A stretch of 64,000 nucleotides of DNA from Branchiostoma floridae (lineage: Eukaryota; Chordata; Leptocardii; Amphioxiformes; Branchiostomatidae): contig NC_049984.1 of the NCBI RefSeq assembly GCF_000003815.2, positions 6,530,715-6,594,714 of the forward strand. The letters run 5' to 3'. Positions within the stretch are counted from its first letter, which is position 1. The number at the start of each line of letters is the position of its first letter. The notes under the pieces are model-generated. The model was not told where the DNA came from. It saw only the letters and a list, made by a program, of their open reading frames with translations, and searched no databases. Below are positions 13,101 to 28,100 of the stretch, piece after piece. Position numbers and translations under genes: made by a program.

Positions 13101-16100
13101 TAAACAGGTGTCACAGTTCTGCAAGTCTGTGACTCTTCCTCGTGACCTTGACTCCCAGGAGGATGTGGTTCCTTAATCTCTAAGGAATTGTTATGAAAAT
13201 TTCAGGGTAAACATGTATCGATCATCCCTTGTTCTGCCGCCCTTCCTAGAAATAGGGCTGCCTCCTGCATATTCAGTTATGGTTAGACTGATTGACGTAC
13301 AAGCAAAGTTAAGGTCAGTAATATCCAGTGACTGTTATGTACAGCATATATTGTGTTTTGGATATTTAGCATAAACAGCTGTCGATTCATAAATGAATGC
13401 TCTTTGATTGATGTATGTGGAAAGAAAAGAAGGTCAGCAACATATGCATTCAGCATGGGACATTAAACCTGCAAAGTAAAAATAGAAAGAAGACAATACA
13501 TTTCTGCAAATATGCTGAAGTAAAAATAAGTCTAGCGTTCGAACTAAAGGTCAACAGAGAAACAAGTTTGATGCCATGACAACCAGTTATGGTTTCATTT
13601 GAGGCGATATGAAGGAAATCATAGCTGGAAAATGTAACTGAAAATCTTCACTATTGTGACAATGCCCCTTTCCTTTCCCATTGTTGGTTGTTACAAGGTA
13701 TTCCTTTTCTATTCTATACTCTATTCTATATTCAGACCAAACCTGCTGGGTGATGCCGAAGGCGACCTGAGCCCTGCTGCTATAGCTGCACTGGCTGCGG
13801 ACAGACTGAGTGGATAAGACTTGTGACCGACTGCACAGCAGCCGACCAATGATGATGATGATTCTATATCCTACTGGGCAAAGCCCCCTTCAGGGGCATC
13901 TCGCATCCTTTAAGACTCCTTGATTGTAAGAGTAAGACTCACCTGTATACACCTGTCCTCGAAAGCCTTGAGCTTCCTTCCCTGCTCCATCTGAACCCTC
14001 CTCTGCTCCGGCGAGGCTGTGAGTTTGGACACCATGTCAGAGCAGTAGTTGTAAAGGTACGTCACATAGTCCAGCGAGTCCCTGGAGAGAAACAAATCAA
14101 TGTAAGAAATACTGCTGGGGAGACCAAAATCGCCAAGTTTCTTTGTTATTTGTAAATAAAACGTTCTTAACTTCATACAAGTCCGTCAAAAGGATCTCAG
14201 GTATTCGGTACCCAACCATACACAGGAGGTATTCTTCATCAACCTTTTAGCAACTTCTAGAGTGGCCATGTAGAAATTTTACTGCATGGTCTAAATTTGG
14301 ATTGTTTGTCTGTGCACTTTTATTTTCAGCACTACCGCCTCCACCGGCGGCACTTAGCCATGCACCTGGATGTGAAGCCCTAGCAAAAGGGCAAATCTTG
14401 TCCAGTACATTAGAGATGTATTGTAGATGACTATACATACATGCTCTGTTATCAACAGTGACCTACATTTTCTATTGTTAATGTAGCAGCTGTAAATTTG
14501 TCCCGGGAGAATTCACAATAATGCAACTGCCGAACTGCAATAAACTCCCTACGCCCAAATTGATGAAGTTGTCACTTTGTACATAGTGAGTTTGCTGCAT
14601 AATTTTGACTGTACTGAACTCAAAAAGCACTGTTGTAACTATACAAACAACACTGTAACTACATACTTACTACCTGTATCAGAACTTAAGTCAGCCAAGC
14701 TACACTATTAGAAATCAAAACCTTTTGAAAAAATGAAGTAATACCATTCGTTCTACATTCATCAACATCAGCAATTACACATTTTAATTCTTATGTATAG
14801 ATATGAAAGTATTCATCCCAAGGGACTTATAAACAAAGATGGCATCTGTCCTTGTCAGGTCTTTTTTGTTCAGTCTAAATTACATACTACTCTACTGGTA
14901 ATTACAAACAGTACAATCAAGACAAAAAAGATTGTAACTATCTTCTTCATTCTCAGACTTTCAGCTTTACAGGTACTTCATAACACAAATATCACAGTTT
15001 AGGTCATGTCTCTAATTAGAGGTAACACAGTAGGCATAAATGGCCAATTGTGGGTTGCAGCAAAGAAGTCAATCTTGCACAAAAACGAACCACCACGTCA
15101 CAATGCAGACAGGTAGTTGCCAACTGTGCATATTCCCTATACAGTGAAACTTGTCTAAGAAGACCACCCTGGGGACCAGTGCAAAGTGGTCGTTTTAGAC
15201 ACGTGGTCTTCTTGTGCAAAGAAAGAAAAAGTGACAAGATAGGACAGACACAATGACTTCAAAGTTAATGGTCTTTAAAATAGTTTAATTCCACGAACCT
15301 GTACATTTGCACATGAGAAACATTATCACTGTTGAACGGTCTTCCTGTATGATTCATATAGTATTGTTATACCAACTGATGTAAAACAGAAACGTTTCCA
15401 AAATTTAGGGCTATTCTTTCAAATTTTTTTTGCCGGAGCAGCGTCATTTTTCCCGCCGGCATTGTCTGTCAAAAACTTGTGAATGGGCGACACCGTCAAG
15501 ACAATGGTCCATATTGCTACAAAAACATCGCTGTTTTCAGTGGAGAACCCGACGCCCCACGAGCGTTTTAAAATGCAATTTTCGTGTTAACAACGCTAAT
15601 TGCCTATCTTTTTACTTTGTGAATCACAGCCAACGGGTCAGAAATAAGTTGGGGAGCTTACCGCCATAACAAAAAAGCACGCGCACACACGCCCGACAAG
15701 ACGGGAACCTTCTTTCAAATCGACAGCACGGCAGAAAAATAAGTGGTTCATTTCAACGCTGTTACCCATGAAAATAATGTGGGTGAGTTTGTTTCTCTTC
15801 TGGCGCGGGTCTTAAAGTCTCAACGCTGCCAAGAAGACGAAAATTTGCCGAGAAAAACAAGTTTAACCCCACCGACGCTTCTAATCATGGAGATGTTGAC
15901 AAATCGACGCTTCACTAGAAGCAGGGGTGAGCAGCTTCTCAAAAAGACACACATACACCTTTTATTCTCTAATGAAATGCGTTATAAAGTTATAAAGATA
16001 TCTTATATCTGTTACCTTTACTTTAAACAAGTTTTATGAAAATAAATTTGCATTTTGTAGGGTTTAAATGTAGAGTACAATAACAACGCACGCAACATTT

Positions 16101-19100
16101 CTACCTACACTCCAGTGGACTTTCCCAATGACACCGTTTGACCTCTTGGGCGCCATGTTTGATTTTGGCTCGGCGCGATACAGAACCCAAACACACAGAT
16201 TTTGCCGTTATTTCCCGGCAGTTATGATAAAAAATCGATGATGTTATACCCTTGAAAATAACGCAGTGGTTTCGTTAACATTTTAGTTGCCAAAACACAA
16301 GCCAATTTTAGCGATATTTCTCACGAGTTATCATCAAATATCGACAGTTGCTACAGTCTTGAAAATGACGCAGTCGTTTCGGCAAGTTTTCTTCGCCAAA
16401 ACACAAGCCGATTTTAGCGGATTTCCCGCCAGATATCATCAAAAATCGAGGCCACTACACACTTGAAAATGACGCGGTCGTCTTCGGCAACATTTCGGTC
16501 GCGGGCGGACCGGATTCGGGGTGGTCGCGGTCACAGAAGACAAGTGGTCGCTTTGGCCACGTTGCTTAATGCTTGTGTCTATGGGGAGGAAAATCGGGAC
16601 CGGCCAAAAGCGGTCGTAATAGGCCGATGGTCGTCTTACGGACGTGGTCGCTTATACAAGTTTCACTGTATATTATGTAACATAATGTGTTTGCAGCTGA
16701 GACAATGTCCAGACAATCTTTAAAACATCTCTCTTTTTTTCCATATATAATTGGAGAAGCTGTGAAAATCCACAGGTAATCAGATGCGATCTAATAAAAA
16801 ACCAACACGTTGGCAGTAATGCTTATTGATTATGAGTTTATTGCGAGGCCAGGCACATCATTCTGGGCGTCCTCAGGGGAGGGACACTGTCATGTTATCA
16901 TCAATCCTGGAGAGACAGCTTTATTTGTGGTTATTACTGGTCTATTGCTGAAAACTGTCTCATGAAGGGAAGAGAAATTGAATTCTTAATTCGGGTCAAA
17001 AGTTTGCCATCTCTATCTTCTTCAGTAAGCAGATCTACTGGCAGTTAGAGAAGTGTTTACTGTTTCAAGTGTTTGAATATTCACTTGACTTCAGACAAGT
17101 ATACATACATATAGGTCAAGATTGCTTTTTCTGTATACAAACTATTATAAACATGTCAAATAGGAGCCATTGGATTACTATGACAAATAATATTATTTAA
17201 ATATACTAACTCCATAGTACAAAGCAAAAGTCATACAGTATGCAACATTAGATTCCACTTTTCAAATTCTGAAGGACACTGAAGTTTGAAACTAACTTGA
17301 TCCAGCATGTGCAGTTTTAATACATGGCCTTTGATCATACAGACCGTTTTCCCTTTACAGTACACTGTAAGTCATTCTATCATCATTTACCTCAGATATT
17401 AGACTTTTCTTACGGATTCCAATCTTGTCTTTCTGACTTTAAAGTGACCAGCATTAATTATGACAAGCATATGTACATACCTGAACTGTTCATACTTGGA
17501 CCAACACATTCTCCACCAAAAACTCAACTTTCCAAAAGGTAAAACTCAAAACACGTAGAGATACATTAAATACTGAGCTAAGGAGCAGTGATAAAACGTG
17601 CACAACTGCGGCGTTCCCTCAGAAGAACTGAGGGTGAAAACAGGATACACGCTGCCTTAACTGACTATGTACATATGCAAACACATTCTCCACAGACCAC
17701 TGCCTTCCGTTAACACTACCCCCAGCACTATCCTAAGTAAGGCGGGAACTGAGCAACCCAGTCACGTACCGTCACACTTGTCCAACACAACTGTCACTCA
17801 TTTCTTATCTCCTCACCAGGTGTGATGCTTCCTGTCTTCCGCAAACTCCTTCAAGAAAAATCCAAGCCTCTGAGACTATTGTACCACAGGTAAACGTTTC
17901 AGCCTTCACCTATGCATACAAGTATTAGCTTGTAGCCTGTAGGTGCTGCAGGTAAAATGACGGGGTGTGTGAAAGAAGACTTACACACTTCACTAAGAGA
18001 TGATGTCATTCATAGCCACCCAACTGGCAAGAGCTTTTAAACGTGGCAACCCGCATAAATGCCCTTCATTACAAGTGGGAACCTTTAAAGTGGGAAGAAG
18101 CGCGCCGTCACCAAACAGGGCGGCATTGTTTCCGCCGGTCCTAACAACCCCCGGTAAATGGTAGTCAGTTAGACCGCAGAAGGGGAGAGGTCAGCCATTG
18201 CCTAAAGGGTCAGCAACGAAGAAGCACCCTGCAATTACCGTCCGCTGTGATTTCCAGCAAAAGCAACAGAAATACTGGAAATACTGGTCCGTATTGTCTT
18301 CTCTGAAAGGGATGAAACAAGCGGCAATAACAAGAAGTCACCATCTGTGAATAAATTTTAGTACTCAGCTCTGAACTTGGCAGTGATGGGAAAGATGCTG
18401 GGTTCATTAAAATCTGGAAGCATCAAATCAACTAGCTTCTTTTCAGCAAAGTTTTAAACATTATCCAAATTGTAAAAAAAAAGTCATATACTGTACAGCA
18501 TAGTGATCAAGCTGGGTACATAGTTTTACCATAGGTCACTTCAGGACACCTACATGTACTCTTTTCTAAAAGTGGTAAGGTACAGTTTTGCACCTTTTTG
18601 AAACTAATGTAAACTTGTCATATTATGGGAATTGACCAAGTCCCTTTGAGGAAGACTATAAAATAAAATCAAGGGCACAAAAATTGTTTTTCAGCATGAA
18701 AAAGTAGATGACAGATGGCTCTTTATAATCTTATATGGCACTTAATCCCTGTGTTTATTTTATTACTCCATAAAGGGGACATCAAAGAAATTGTTTCTGA
18801 AAATTGATCAGGAATTTTGACTTAATTCAGCCACTAATAGCACCATTAGGACACATCAACATGAGAATTGTGGCTGAGTCATTTAAAAGTCAGCCACGGG
18901 GAAAGATTAAAAAAAGCAACAAATTCACATCAAAAAGTAAATATGCTTTTCAGGCAGTAAAGAATAAATGATTCCATAATCCTCTTTAGGCCCTATATTG
19001 CTTAAGTTTTAGAAATATCAGCCTTACACAAAATAATTGACTGTATCTGGGCTACCAACCAACATTTTACTGTTGTCCTATCGGCTTGTCAATCATCATC

Positions 19101-22100
19101 ACCATGGCAACAGGGGGACAATTCTTGGGTTATGGCTCCTGCGGGAATTGAGGAACTTCCAAGATGAAATTGAAAGGACAAATTTTCCATTTGAAGACTT
19201 GATCAATCAAGTTTGACAGGGGAATAAATAGTTGGGAATCACTGCTCAGTGTGTGGTCTGTGTGAGTCCAGAGGTTTAGGAAAGGATGGACCAAGGAGGT
19301 TAAAAAAGACCTTTCTATCTGTGGATGATATGCAGCTTGCTTGGACTGTTGGTTACTCTGATACAAGACCGAAAAGTATGCTTCCATGGTTTAAGTATTG
19401 CCAAGTATTTGTATTATTGCATTCTACTAAAAGGAGCTAAATTTGATCCTAAACATTTCAACTCCTAATACTCGCAGTCCCTAAGTCTTCAGCAAAGTTG
19501 CTACAGGATCTTCGTAAAACTTTATGTACACACCACAACATACAGCCAGGCAACACGTAAACACATCAAATCCCTGAAATACTAGAGCCAGTAGAGGAAT
19601 ATCAGGAAATCGGAGAAGCTAATACTGGTACAACTTGACTCCTACTCAGCAGGAGAACATTTGGGTATTCTGGAAATCTCTCCAAGCAGATGCATTGTTT
19701 TTAATTGAATGATGAAGGTCAGAACACACATTGTCAAATACAGATGCAAAATTACCTGACATATAAGCACAGTACCCGACACCAATCTCCAAGTGGATGT
19801 TCCACCACAACATCTGCTGAGATTTAATACCTTGACACTAGCACGGTTAAAAAGCAGCATGTCGGATAATGCTTTTACTTTGCCATTACCATCACAGGTT
19901 GTGCATTACCAAAATAATAGGGGGCAATCACAGCCCTGCACTTTCAGTTTCACAAATGTAGGGGCAGTGGAGGTCATCTGTTGGAGGTAAAAATGTCTAA
20001 AATGGTGGCTCTCTATAATTCATGTGAACATTAAAAAAATGAGAGATCATTGACCAATACAAAAACTTGAAAAAGAGAATATTTGGGGGGGCATGGTGTT
20101 CTATGAAATTCCATCAAGAGGTCATCTGAATAGACATTTCAAAGAATGACCCTTCAGGTCAGGACAAAGCAAGGTCATTCCAGTAAACAGAGAAATAAGT
20201 CACAAGAAATAAATCTAACCTTCTGAGGTGACCCAAAGACCTACAAAAGCTCTTCCCTCACATCCAAATGGACCTAGTGTGTCAGAACATCCAAATTTGG
20301 GAGGTTGCTGATAGAAAAGCTCCAACATGTGTGAGATAAGGGAGGGACCACCCCACCCTGCTGTTGACACATTACCACCTTATCTTCCTGCTCCATCATA
20401 CGAATCAACACACAGATATTTCAACAGCATACAAGTGCTGATAGCGGTGAACTTATGAGGCCAGTAGCATGGCAATGTCATCTCCACTAAATTACAGTTA
20501 CTTTACTCCAGGTCCTCAAGTCAACACCAGTTTGCCTACTAGTACTAGTCCTACAAGTAATGTAAAAACAAAGGTCCCCTCCCTGACATAGCAAGGAGTA
20601 GATAGACAACATACTATAGTATAGTGCATCATTATTCTCCAATAGTAAATGTTAAGAAAGACTAATAACAAAACCTTGACTCAGTCAGTCACATCATCTG
20701 TGGTGCCACATCCACTGGTCTGCCTGCTACAGTATCAAGAAGATGACCCTTGTTCCTCTTATAGAGATTGATCACTTGCCAAGGAGCTAATACCAGTGTC
20801 ACTTGCCAAATACAATGCCTACTTCAAATCAGCCGAGGCATTACAAGGACAAGGCAAGAAAAACACAGGTAATAGCTGTATCAATTCTACAACAATGTAA
20901 GAACTGAATGCCCATTGAAGGCATTTACGAATGTCCACCCACCATTATTTCTGCTTTCTCTCCAATGCCACTCCTATTCCTGCACCCTCTCTCTTGCCCA
21001 ACCTACAAGCACTGATTAGTGGTAACCCTGCCCAAAACAAATGCCTTTGTTTGTTGTTGACCAACTCCCTTGTTTACATCCCCCATGAATCATGGGTAAA
21101 TTGGAGGATGATCCTGGCCATCTGCTCAGCAGGATCACAGGCTTGTCTGTCACGGACTCATTTGCATAATGGTCATTGTGGTTCCTCATTTGCATATTTT
21201 GGAAGTGTGAAAACTCAGTTAGCATATTCTTTTGGGTACATAAATGTATTCCGAATGTCAATACGATAAAAAATAGAACAGAATGGGGTCCAAGTTTTGA
21301 TTGGATTGGAACAAAACAATGTCAGAATTCAACCCTAACTTTGAAAGGCAATGCAAAATGGGACAACATTAAATTTTGATGAACGAGCATTTCTATTGCA
21401 ATAATATTTCTCAAAAGCATTATGAAACTACAGCCTGTATTAAAACCAATAAAACCTCTTGGACAAGATAATATGAATCTATTCCTAATTACTTTGTCTT
21501 AATCAAACCTCAGACCCCTCTACAAAATGTCACAAGGTAAAACTCGCACTTCTTTGTGGATTTCCCCTCGCCCTGACTTAACGACCATCAAATGGTGCTT
21601 ATTGCAGCAATCCCCGTTCGGCCATTCAGTGATGCTATAAACCTCACATACGTTCTTATAAACATCAAATAACCAGTAAAATAGTGCACAAGTCCATGTA
21701 AAACCTCAGAGGGCTTTCTAAATCCTTAGCAGTGTTTCCTCTATCATTTCCTAGTAATGCAAGGGAACACCAAAAAGGACATCTATGTGTTATATGTATA
21801 ACAACTTGAAGAGATGCTTTCTAGAAGCTAAAATTTTTTTGTTACCTAACCTCTGAACTAAAAGAAAATGTTACGAAGCCATTGAGACCTACTATATCAA
21901 GTACAGCAAGTATCTCACAACGGTGTGATGGCATTTGGACAATTTGAATCCAGCCCCTCCCTAACTATTGACACTTACGAGTAACATCAGACTTTGAAAA
22001 GGAGCAGGAGGTTTTCCTTGTGCATCGACATTGAACTTGCACATGCTGCCCATCTTTTTTTATGTTTATCCACTTTATGACAGTTAACAGAAGAAAAAAT

Positions 22101-25100
22101 TGGTTAGCTCAATCACAGGTTGATACAGTAATTCAGTACCCTTCCAAATTTCACCCCTGGAGTTGACACTGACAGGAACACAACAGATGATCCCTTTCCA
22201 AACAATATGAGGAGCCCTTGCCAGCTGAGACCTGATATCAACCCGTTCGTACGAAAAAGAATAATGTTCTTCTTTATGGGTTGGCATTATGGCAGAGTGC
22301 CCCATAAGGCCGCGGCTGCTAATTTTGGAGAAATCACTTTATTTTCTGGGGACTGCCTGTGCCCATTCAGGCTTTTCAGTCGGTAATCAGGAATAACAAT
22401 GAGACATCAACAGGCAAGGCTAAAAACAGGTGTGTGGCTTCATGGCTTGATTACATAGAGGACAAAATTATGTAATTCTTTTGTTTGAAGACTTTTGCCA
22501 TATAAAAATTCATTTCTTTATCTGTTGTTAACCAGTACTTGTTTAAATCTGTCAGTACAAAAATTAGCCTGGATATAGATTTTTTTATTAGATCAGGCTG
22601 GGGTCCAGGCTATACAAAAATATAAAGAATGAAAAGATTTGTTTGTTTTTGTGTGAAGTAAATCCACAATAGTTGTACGGGCTTAGCAAGAAATACACCG
22701 CTGGTAGCAGGACTTTACAACCTTAGAAAAAGCTCTCAATTATTTACCCAAATGTCAATCTCTATCTAAAGTAAATGCCTTCTTCCTTTCAGAACAAAGA
22801 TACAAGCTCTACTAGCAAATTACCAAGTGGAAATGAATGAACCAAACTGTCTGTTGGAAAATTGCCAATGTCCACCAGGAAACAACTAGCCCATGAAAAA
22901 GCACCATCATATTTTCCACAGTGGGTCAATACCATCTGCAGTTACATGCACTGCCAACCCTGGGTGTGTGCCCTTGAAAGAACAATATATTATCTATTTC
23001 CTATACCCTATACCTTGACTTTAATGACTTGGTAGAAGCTGGGGGAGCGTATGGGCTTTTTGTTTTTGTAACAACGTGAGGTATATTTTGTTTTGACAGG
23101 GATGGTGCAAAATAAAAAATTTTTAAAAAATCGGTTTTTTAATTTTTTAAATTACACACCAAATCTCTCGCCATCTCTATTCATGGGCAAGAATGGAAAT
23201 TTATTGAGAATCCATCTTTTCCGGGCAATCAGATTGAGAATGTGCGAATTGAATAACCCATTAGTATGCCCCAGGCACCTCAAGGTGGGAATAGGAGAGG
23301 CTAGTTCATCACTTTCTCCCACAGACAGCATGGGGAGTCCGAGTGTGTGTTCCAGTTCTACTTCTATTCAAGTCAGTGTCCCTGATTAGAAATTTGTCCG
23401 TCCCTCCTTCCCAAAAATCTGACCTTATGAAATTGATGAAAATTTAGTTTTACAAGCTTAACATACAGATTCATCAACAAAAATATTGGCTCCTAAACAA
23501 CGAGTGGGGCGGAAGAAAATTAAAGCTGTAGACAGCCCTGTTTAAAATTCATGTGGGCTCATTTCGCCCCCCTCCCGACCAGAACAAATCGACAATTAGA
23601 CCCAAAAATTGCCAAGCATCTGTGAAAACCCTCTGGATGTAAACAAGTGAGACTGGAGGTAGAAAGGAGAAACAACTGGGTCAGAAATAACTATTGTCAA
23701 TGAAACATTAGTAATGTTTCATTTGCAGTCAGTGAAATATGACTTTTCCGTTCAAAAATGAGGTGAATTGGATACCACTTATACAATAATGGTTAGGCCG
23801 ATATATGGACTAGGGACTATGTGCTGCTTCATTTATCAGCTTCAAATGTAATTTTTCCTATACCAGAAATTTATTTTGATTCCATGAGGCCACCATGCAA
23901 GTGGTCTATATAATGTATATAATATACTTAAATCGTACCACAGAGCAATTGTGGGCAATGAAATATCACTTAACAGCTCAAAAATCAGGTTAATGAAATG
24001 TCAACCACCAGAGACAACAATGGCTTAGCAATCATGTATGCTCTGTTTCTGCGCACTCAGCATCCTGTGTAATTTCAGCAGCAAAACGTATTTCCAGACC
24101 TGGCACAGAATCAGATCTTTGCTGACAGAGTGACGGATAAAGATACAGCACAACCAAAATGGGGCTTCTGAAGTTCTGTAACCTTGCCAGTACACGACCC
24201 CAAAAGCATTTTTGTAGAGGGAGTGGGTGGGGTGGGGGGTGTGCAGTACTTATTTATAGCTGTTTATACAGTACATATGGAACATAATAAATATAACAGT
24301 CCTACCTGTAGTCCTGGGACGGTGCCAGGGCAGAGTGTTCCGTCCTCAGCTTCTCTAGCACGCCCTCCCCCTCCATCTGTAGCGCCTTCACTCTCGGATC
24401 CTCCAGAACTTCCTTCAGCCTCACTTCATCATCACACTCCTCCCCGGCAACCGCCTCCTCCTCCTCCTCTACCTCTTCCTGCTGTCCGTCCCCGGCAACC
24501 GTCGCCATGTCGCCGGCGAGAAGCTCCTCCCAGACCGCGGTTAGGAACTTCCCGGTGCTGCGACTCCCCAGGAGGAACGGCTCGAGCTTCTACAACACGC
24601 CATGCAGCAGGGAAACAGAGGACATGGTGGTGAACACAGGGCACATATATTTAGTGCAGCATGTAACGCACCAGGCATATTTTTAGTGCAGTATTGATTT
24701 ACCAAATGACGGGGCCAGAAGACCGAGTGTCTTCCAGTTTTGGGTATTGATGCCGATACGTCACCAGTTTGTGGGGAGGGCAGGATTTTTCTTGACAGAG
24801 CTAACCAGTTGGAAAGGCTACAACCATTCTGACAGATGGTTTAAAGGGATGAGGAGTTTAATCCCAGAGGTTTGCAACTCCCAGGGTAGGGTTTAGAGGG
24901 AGCAAGGGTGAAAGACATGCACAAGTGCACTGAAACAACACAGCTATTGTTCAACCACCCTCCCGTTTAGCATATTTCAAATGGGTTGAATTTCAGCCTG
25001 GTATGGGGTCATGAGAAAAATCGCAATATTTCAAATGTCAGACAAAGTACTGGCAACAACAGAGCACACTAATAAGTCCAGCTGTAACATATGCACCTGT

Positions 25101-28100
25101 AATACACATATGGCACATAGTGACAAACACAACACACAAAATGTGTTAGAGTTGTTGTTATTGTTATTATAATCAATAATGGACATAATCCCCAAGTGCT
25201 GCGCTTAGTACAGTAAGTCTGTCAGCAGCCAGTCATTAGAGTTGACTAATATGACATGTTAGGAACCTGAGGAAAGCCCATTAATGTATTGGCCATATTT
25301 CAACTCAGTTCCTCATACTAGACAAAGAGGACTTTGTTCTAAATGAAATGTATAATATAAACCTGATATGCTGAGTGGCAAGTTCAATATAGATCTGGTT
25401 TTCAAGAAGAGAAGACTTGGTATGCCAACATAATTTAGACTGACAGAAGGGAGTATAGATCAACACAGTTCTGATTATTTCAAGATTACTAAATAAAAAT
25501 CTTTAAAAATGAATCTATAGATATGAAATATACAACCCAATTTTTCATAATTTCACCGAGGTAGTAAACTGTAGTTCAGATAATCAACAATCAGTCACAA
25601 AAACTACAAGACATGATTCAACCCTCATACACTGCCTTACCCTGTCAGCACTCTGATCTATCCTGCTGGCTGCCATCCCGGCCTGTTAGAAGTGTCCAAA
25701 GGATTGAAACAACTGCTTTCTCTCAGGGACAATATGACCTCCTCCTTCCACATGTGCAAGAGAAACTGTCTACCACTAAAATGAGGAGACCGAGTGGAGT
25801 AGGTGTCTATCTCTTACTTGGCATAATCTGGGCCACACAAGTGGAATTCATTGTTTTTCGAACATAACGACATGGAAAATTTAAGTTGAAAACTATTAGT
25901 ACTACATGTATTAGGAGTACAATTTCATTTGATTCAGATTTACAATGACAGATCCACAATAACTTTTACCAAAATGTGATTTTGAGCAATTCATTACTAG
26001 AGACTATTTTTGCATTTTCCACAGAAAACCGGTGATTTTCTTGTTATGGCCAAAACACACTTGCCATGTTTACAGTTCTGACTACCCACCCCCCACAGTT
26101 AGAGCAGATTAGAGGACTGTAGTGCTCAGGTGGTGGCTCACACACTTCATCACACTACATCCACCCTCCCCATCGGGTGTCAACACTCCCACTATTGTCT
26201 GCAGTATATAAAACCACAGGACATCACAGTTTTGTTTTGAAATATGTGAAGGGCTCATAGTGTTCTGTATTATAAACGAAATATGCGTGCAATAAACATA
26301 CATGTACTTCTTTCTATTTCCAGTGGCAATTTGCTTACTTGTATGAGAGTTTCATTGACCAAGCCTTCACAGGATTTCCAGAAACTTGTGACTAATGATT
26401 TTTTAAAAACACGACACTTTTAATTTCTGAAAAAACTAATAGAATCAATGTCTCAATGGAATTTATGCTTGCTTGCAAAACTTCACAATGTTGTGAGTGT
26501 GATAGGTCAAATTTAATAGGTAATTTTGTATCACAAGCTTGCCTTTTCCATTTACCCCCTCCCACTGGGTGTCAGACACACCCACTCTTGTATGAGGGAC
26601 ATAAAACCACAGGACCAGGTGGGAAATATCACAGCTTCTGGTTTTGGAGACTCCATATTGTAATAAAAAAGGTTGATGTGCAACACTGGGTGGGAAGTTG
26701 ACATTTACACTGAATGCAGGTCATCATCATTCCTAGTTTATTCCGTGATGCTACTTATTTATAAAAGTGTACATACTAGCTTCACAAGCATGCAACACAA
26801 CTCACTATGTCATATTGAACGACTATTAAGGAGGACACCATTTTCCTCTTCGATCCTTGGCCAAACTCTAAACAAGAAAGAGTTAATGCTTTTCCACAAG
26901 CTGGTGTGTTAGATATAGACACAGACACGCCAGAGGATGCAGATTCTACCAGAGTGGGAGGGTATGGAACTTGCCTAGATAGTAATGAAATGAAATGTGG
27001 GAGGAAATAAAACATGTAACTGAGCACCCCCTCCTGAGAAGTAAAAATGTTACAGTCCTATGACAATGTGACACCTGATCCTTCTTGAGGTTTGCATCCC
27101 TCCCACAGGTGATTTATCCTCACACCTGTGTGGCAGGTGTCACAGGGATTAGCACTAAGGTGTGAAGTACTCAGGTCCAAGTATTATCTGAGGTCACAGG
27201 AGGTCATGGATTAGGGAGGAAGGTGTGAAATTTTCAGACTGAAGGATTATCCTGGGGTCACCTGAGGTCATGGGAAGTCAGAAAGCACAGAATTTGATCT
27301 TCCTGAGGGGACAACAATGAAACTTATGGAATGTCAGTAGACTTGGTGGGGGAGTAAGGTGGGGTAACTGACCACTGCCAAAAAGCAATTACTCTAGCAA
27401 CTGGATATGACTTGGGAAATGTTCCCTTTCCAAAATCATATCCAGTTGCTTGAGTGACTGCTTTTTGGCATATGTATTTACCTGGATGTCTAACCTTCAT
27501 AGATAACCACTTCAGTCTGCTTTACAAGTCCTAAGGTCACTCAGGTAGGTCATACTCATAGAGCTTGAAAGTTTCTACTTCTCTGACACAATTTTTCAAG
27601 TTTCATATTGTTGTTTCTAGATTGAAATGAACACAAGGCATGATTCTTCTACAGAACTTAATTATTCTTTGATTGTTTATTGAAAGGCTCAAGGTGCCTA
27701 ATTGACTCATACAAAGCTACTTAGTTCTGTTTAAAATGAAATTTTGTTTAAAGCTTATTTGTTTGTTGCTGTTGCTTTTTCTATATCAATTGATGACCTA
27801 TACAATTTTGAGGAAAATGGCTGATCAGTAAATAACAAAGAAATCAAATATTTATGTCCAGAACCCCTCTGCTGGACAAGGAGAGATAACAAATCACCTG
27901 AGGGAACTGGAAGCAGAAGCATGACCTACATCTTCAGTCTGTTAGACAGGTGAGATAATACATCACCTGTAGGGAATACCTCTTCAAGGAGCATGTCTAA
28001 TACCTCCCATCTGCACAACAGGTGGGAATATAAATCACCTGAAGGAGGCTGACTTGGGAAGGAACCTGGAGTTGTTGGCAGACCTTCTGTCTGGGTGTTT

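Larger units (their letters stand above)
9942..13942 (-). other. Intron 10: candidate first exon, otherwise no gene
   Basis: Holds the candidate exon at 11682-11741 in a CpG-richer patch (11640-11900), the possible LINE tail at 13745-13862, and a 171-codon minus-strand frame at 11923-12438 that I do not accept as a gene. The rest is AT-rich with no recognised feature. Confidence 0.6.
14082..24305 (-). other. Intron 9: transposon remnants, no gene
   Basis: Contains the 1.5-kb TIR element at 15138-16672, a lone CTCCAAGCAGATGCATT motif near 19679, repeat copy A at 23400-23570, and a CpG-richer patch at 18030-18180 with a GTAAGT donor next to it (17990 region) but no open frame in the phase exon 10 needs. 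No other coding exon was recognised. Confidence 0.6.

Noticed and set aside
24184-24633. 149-codon plus-strand Pro/Arg-rich frame
   Set aside because: Antisense to exon 9; the proline runs are the complement of its Glu/Gly-rich codons.
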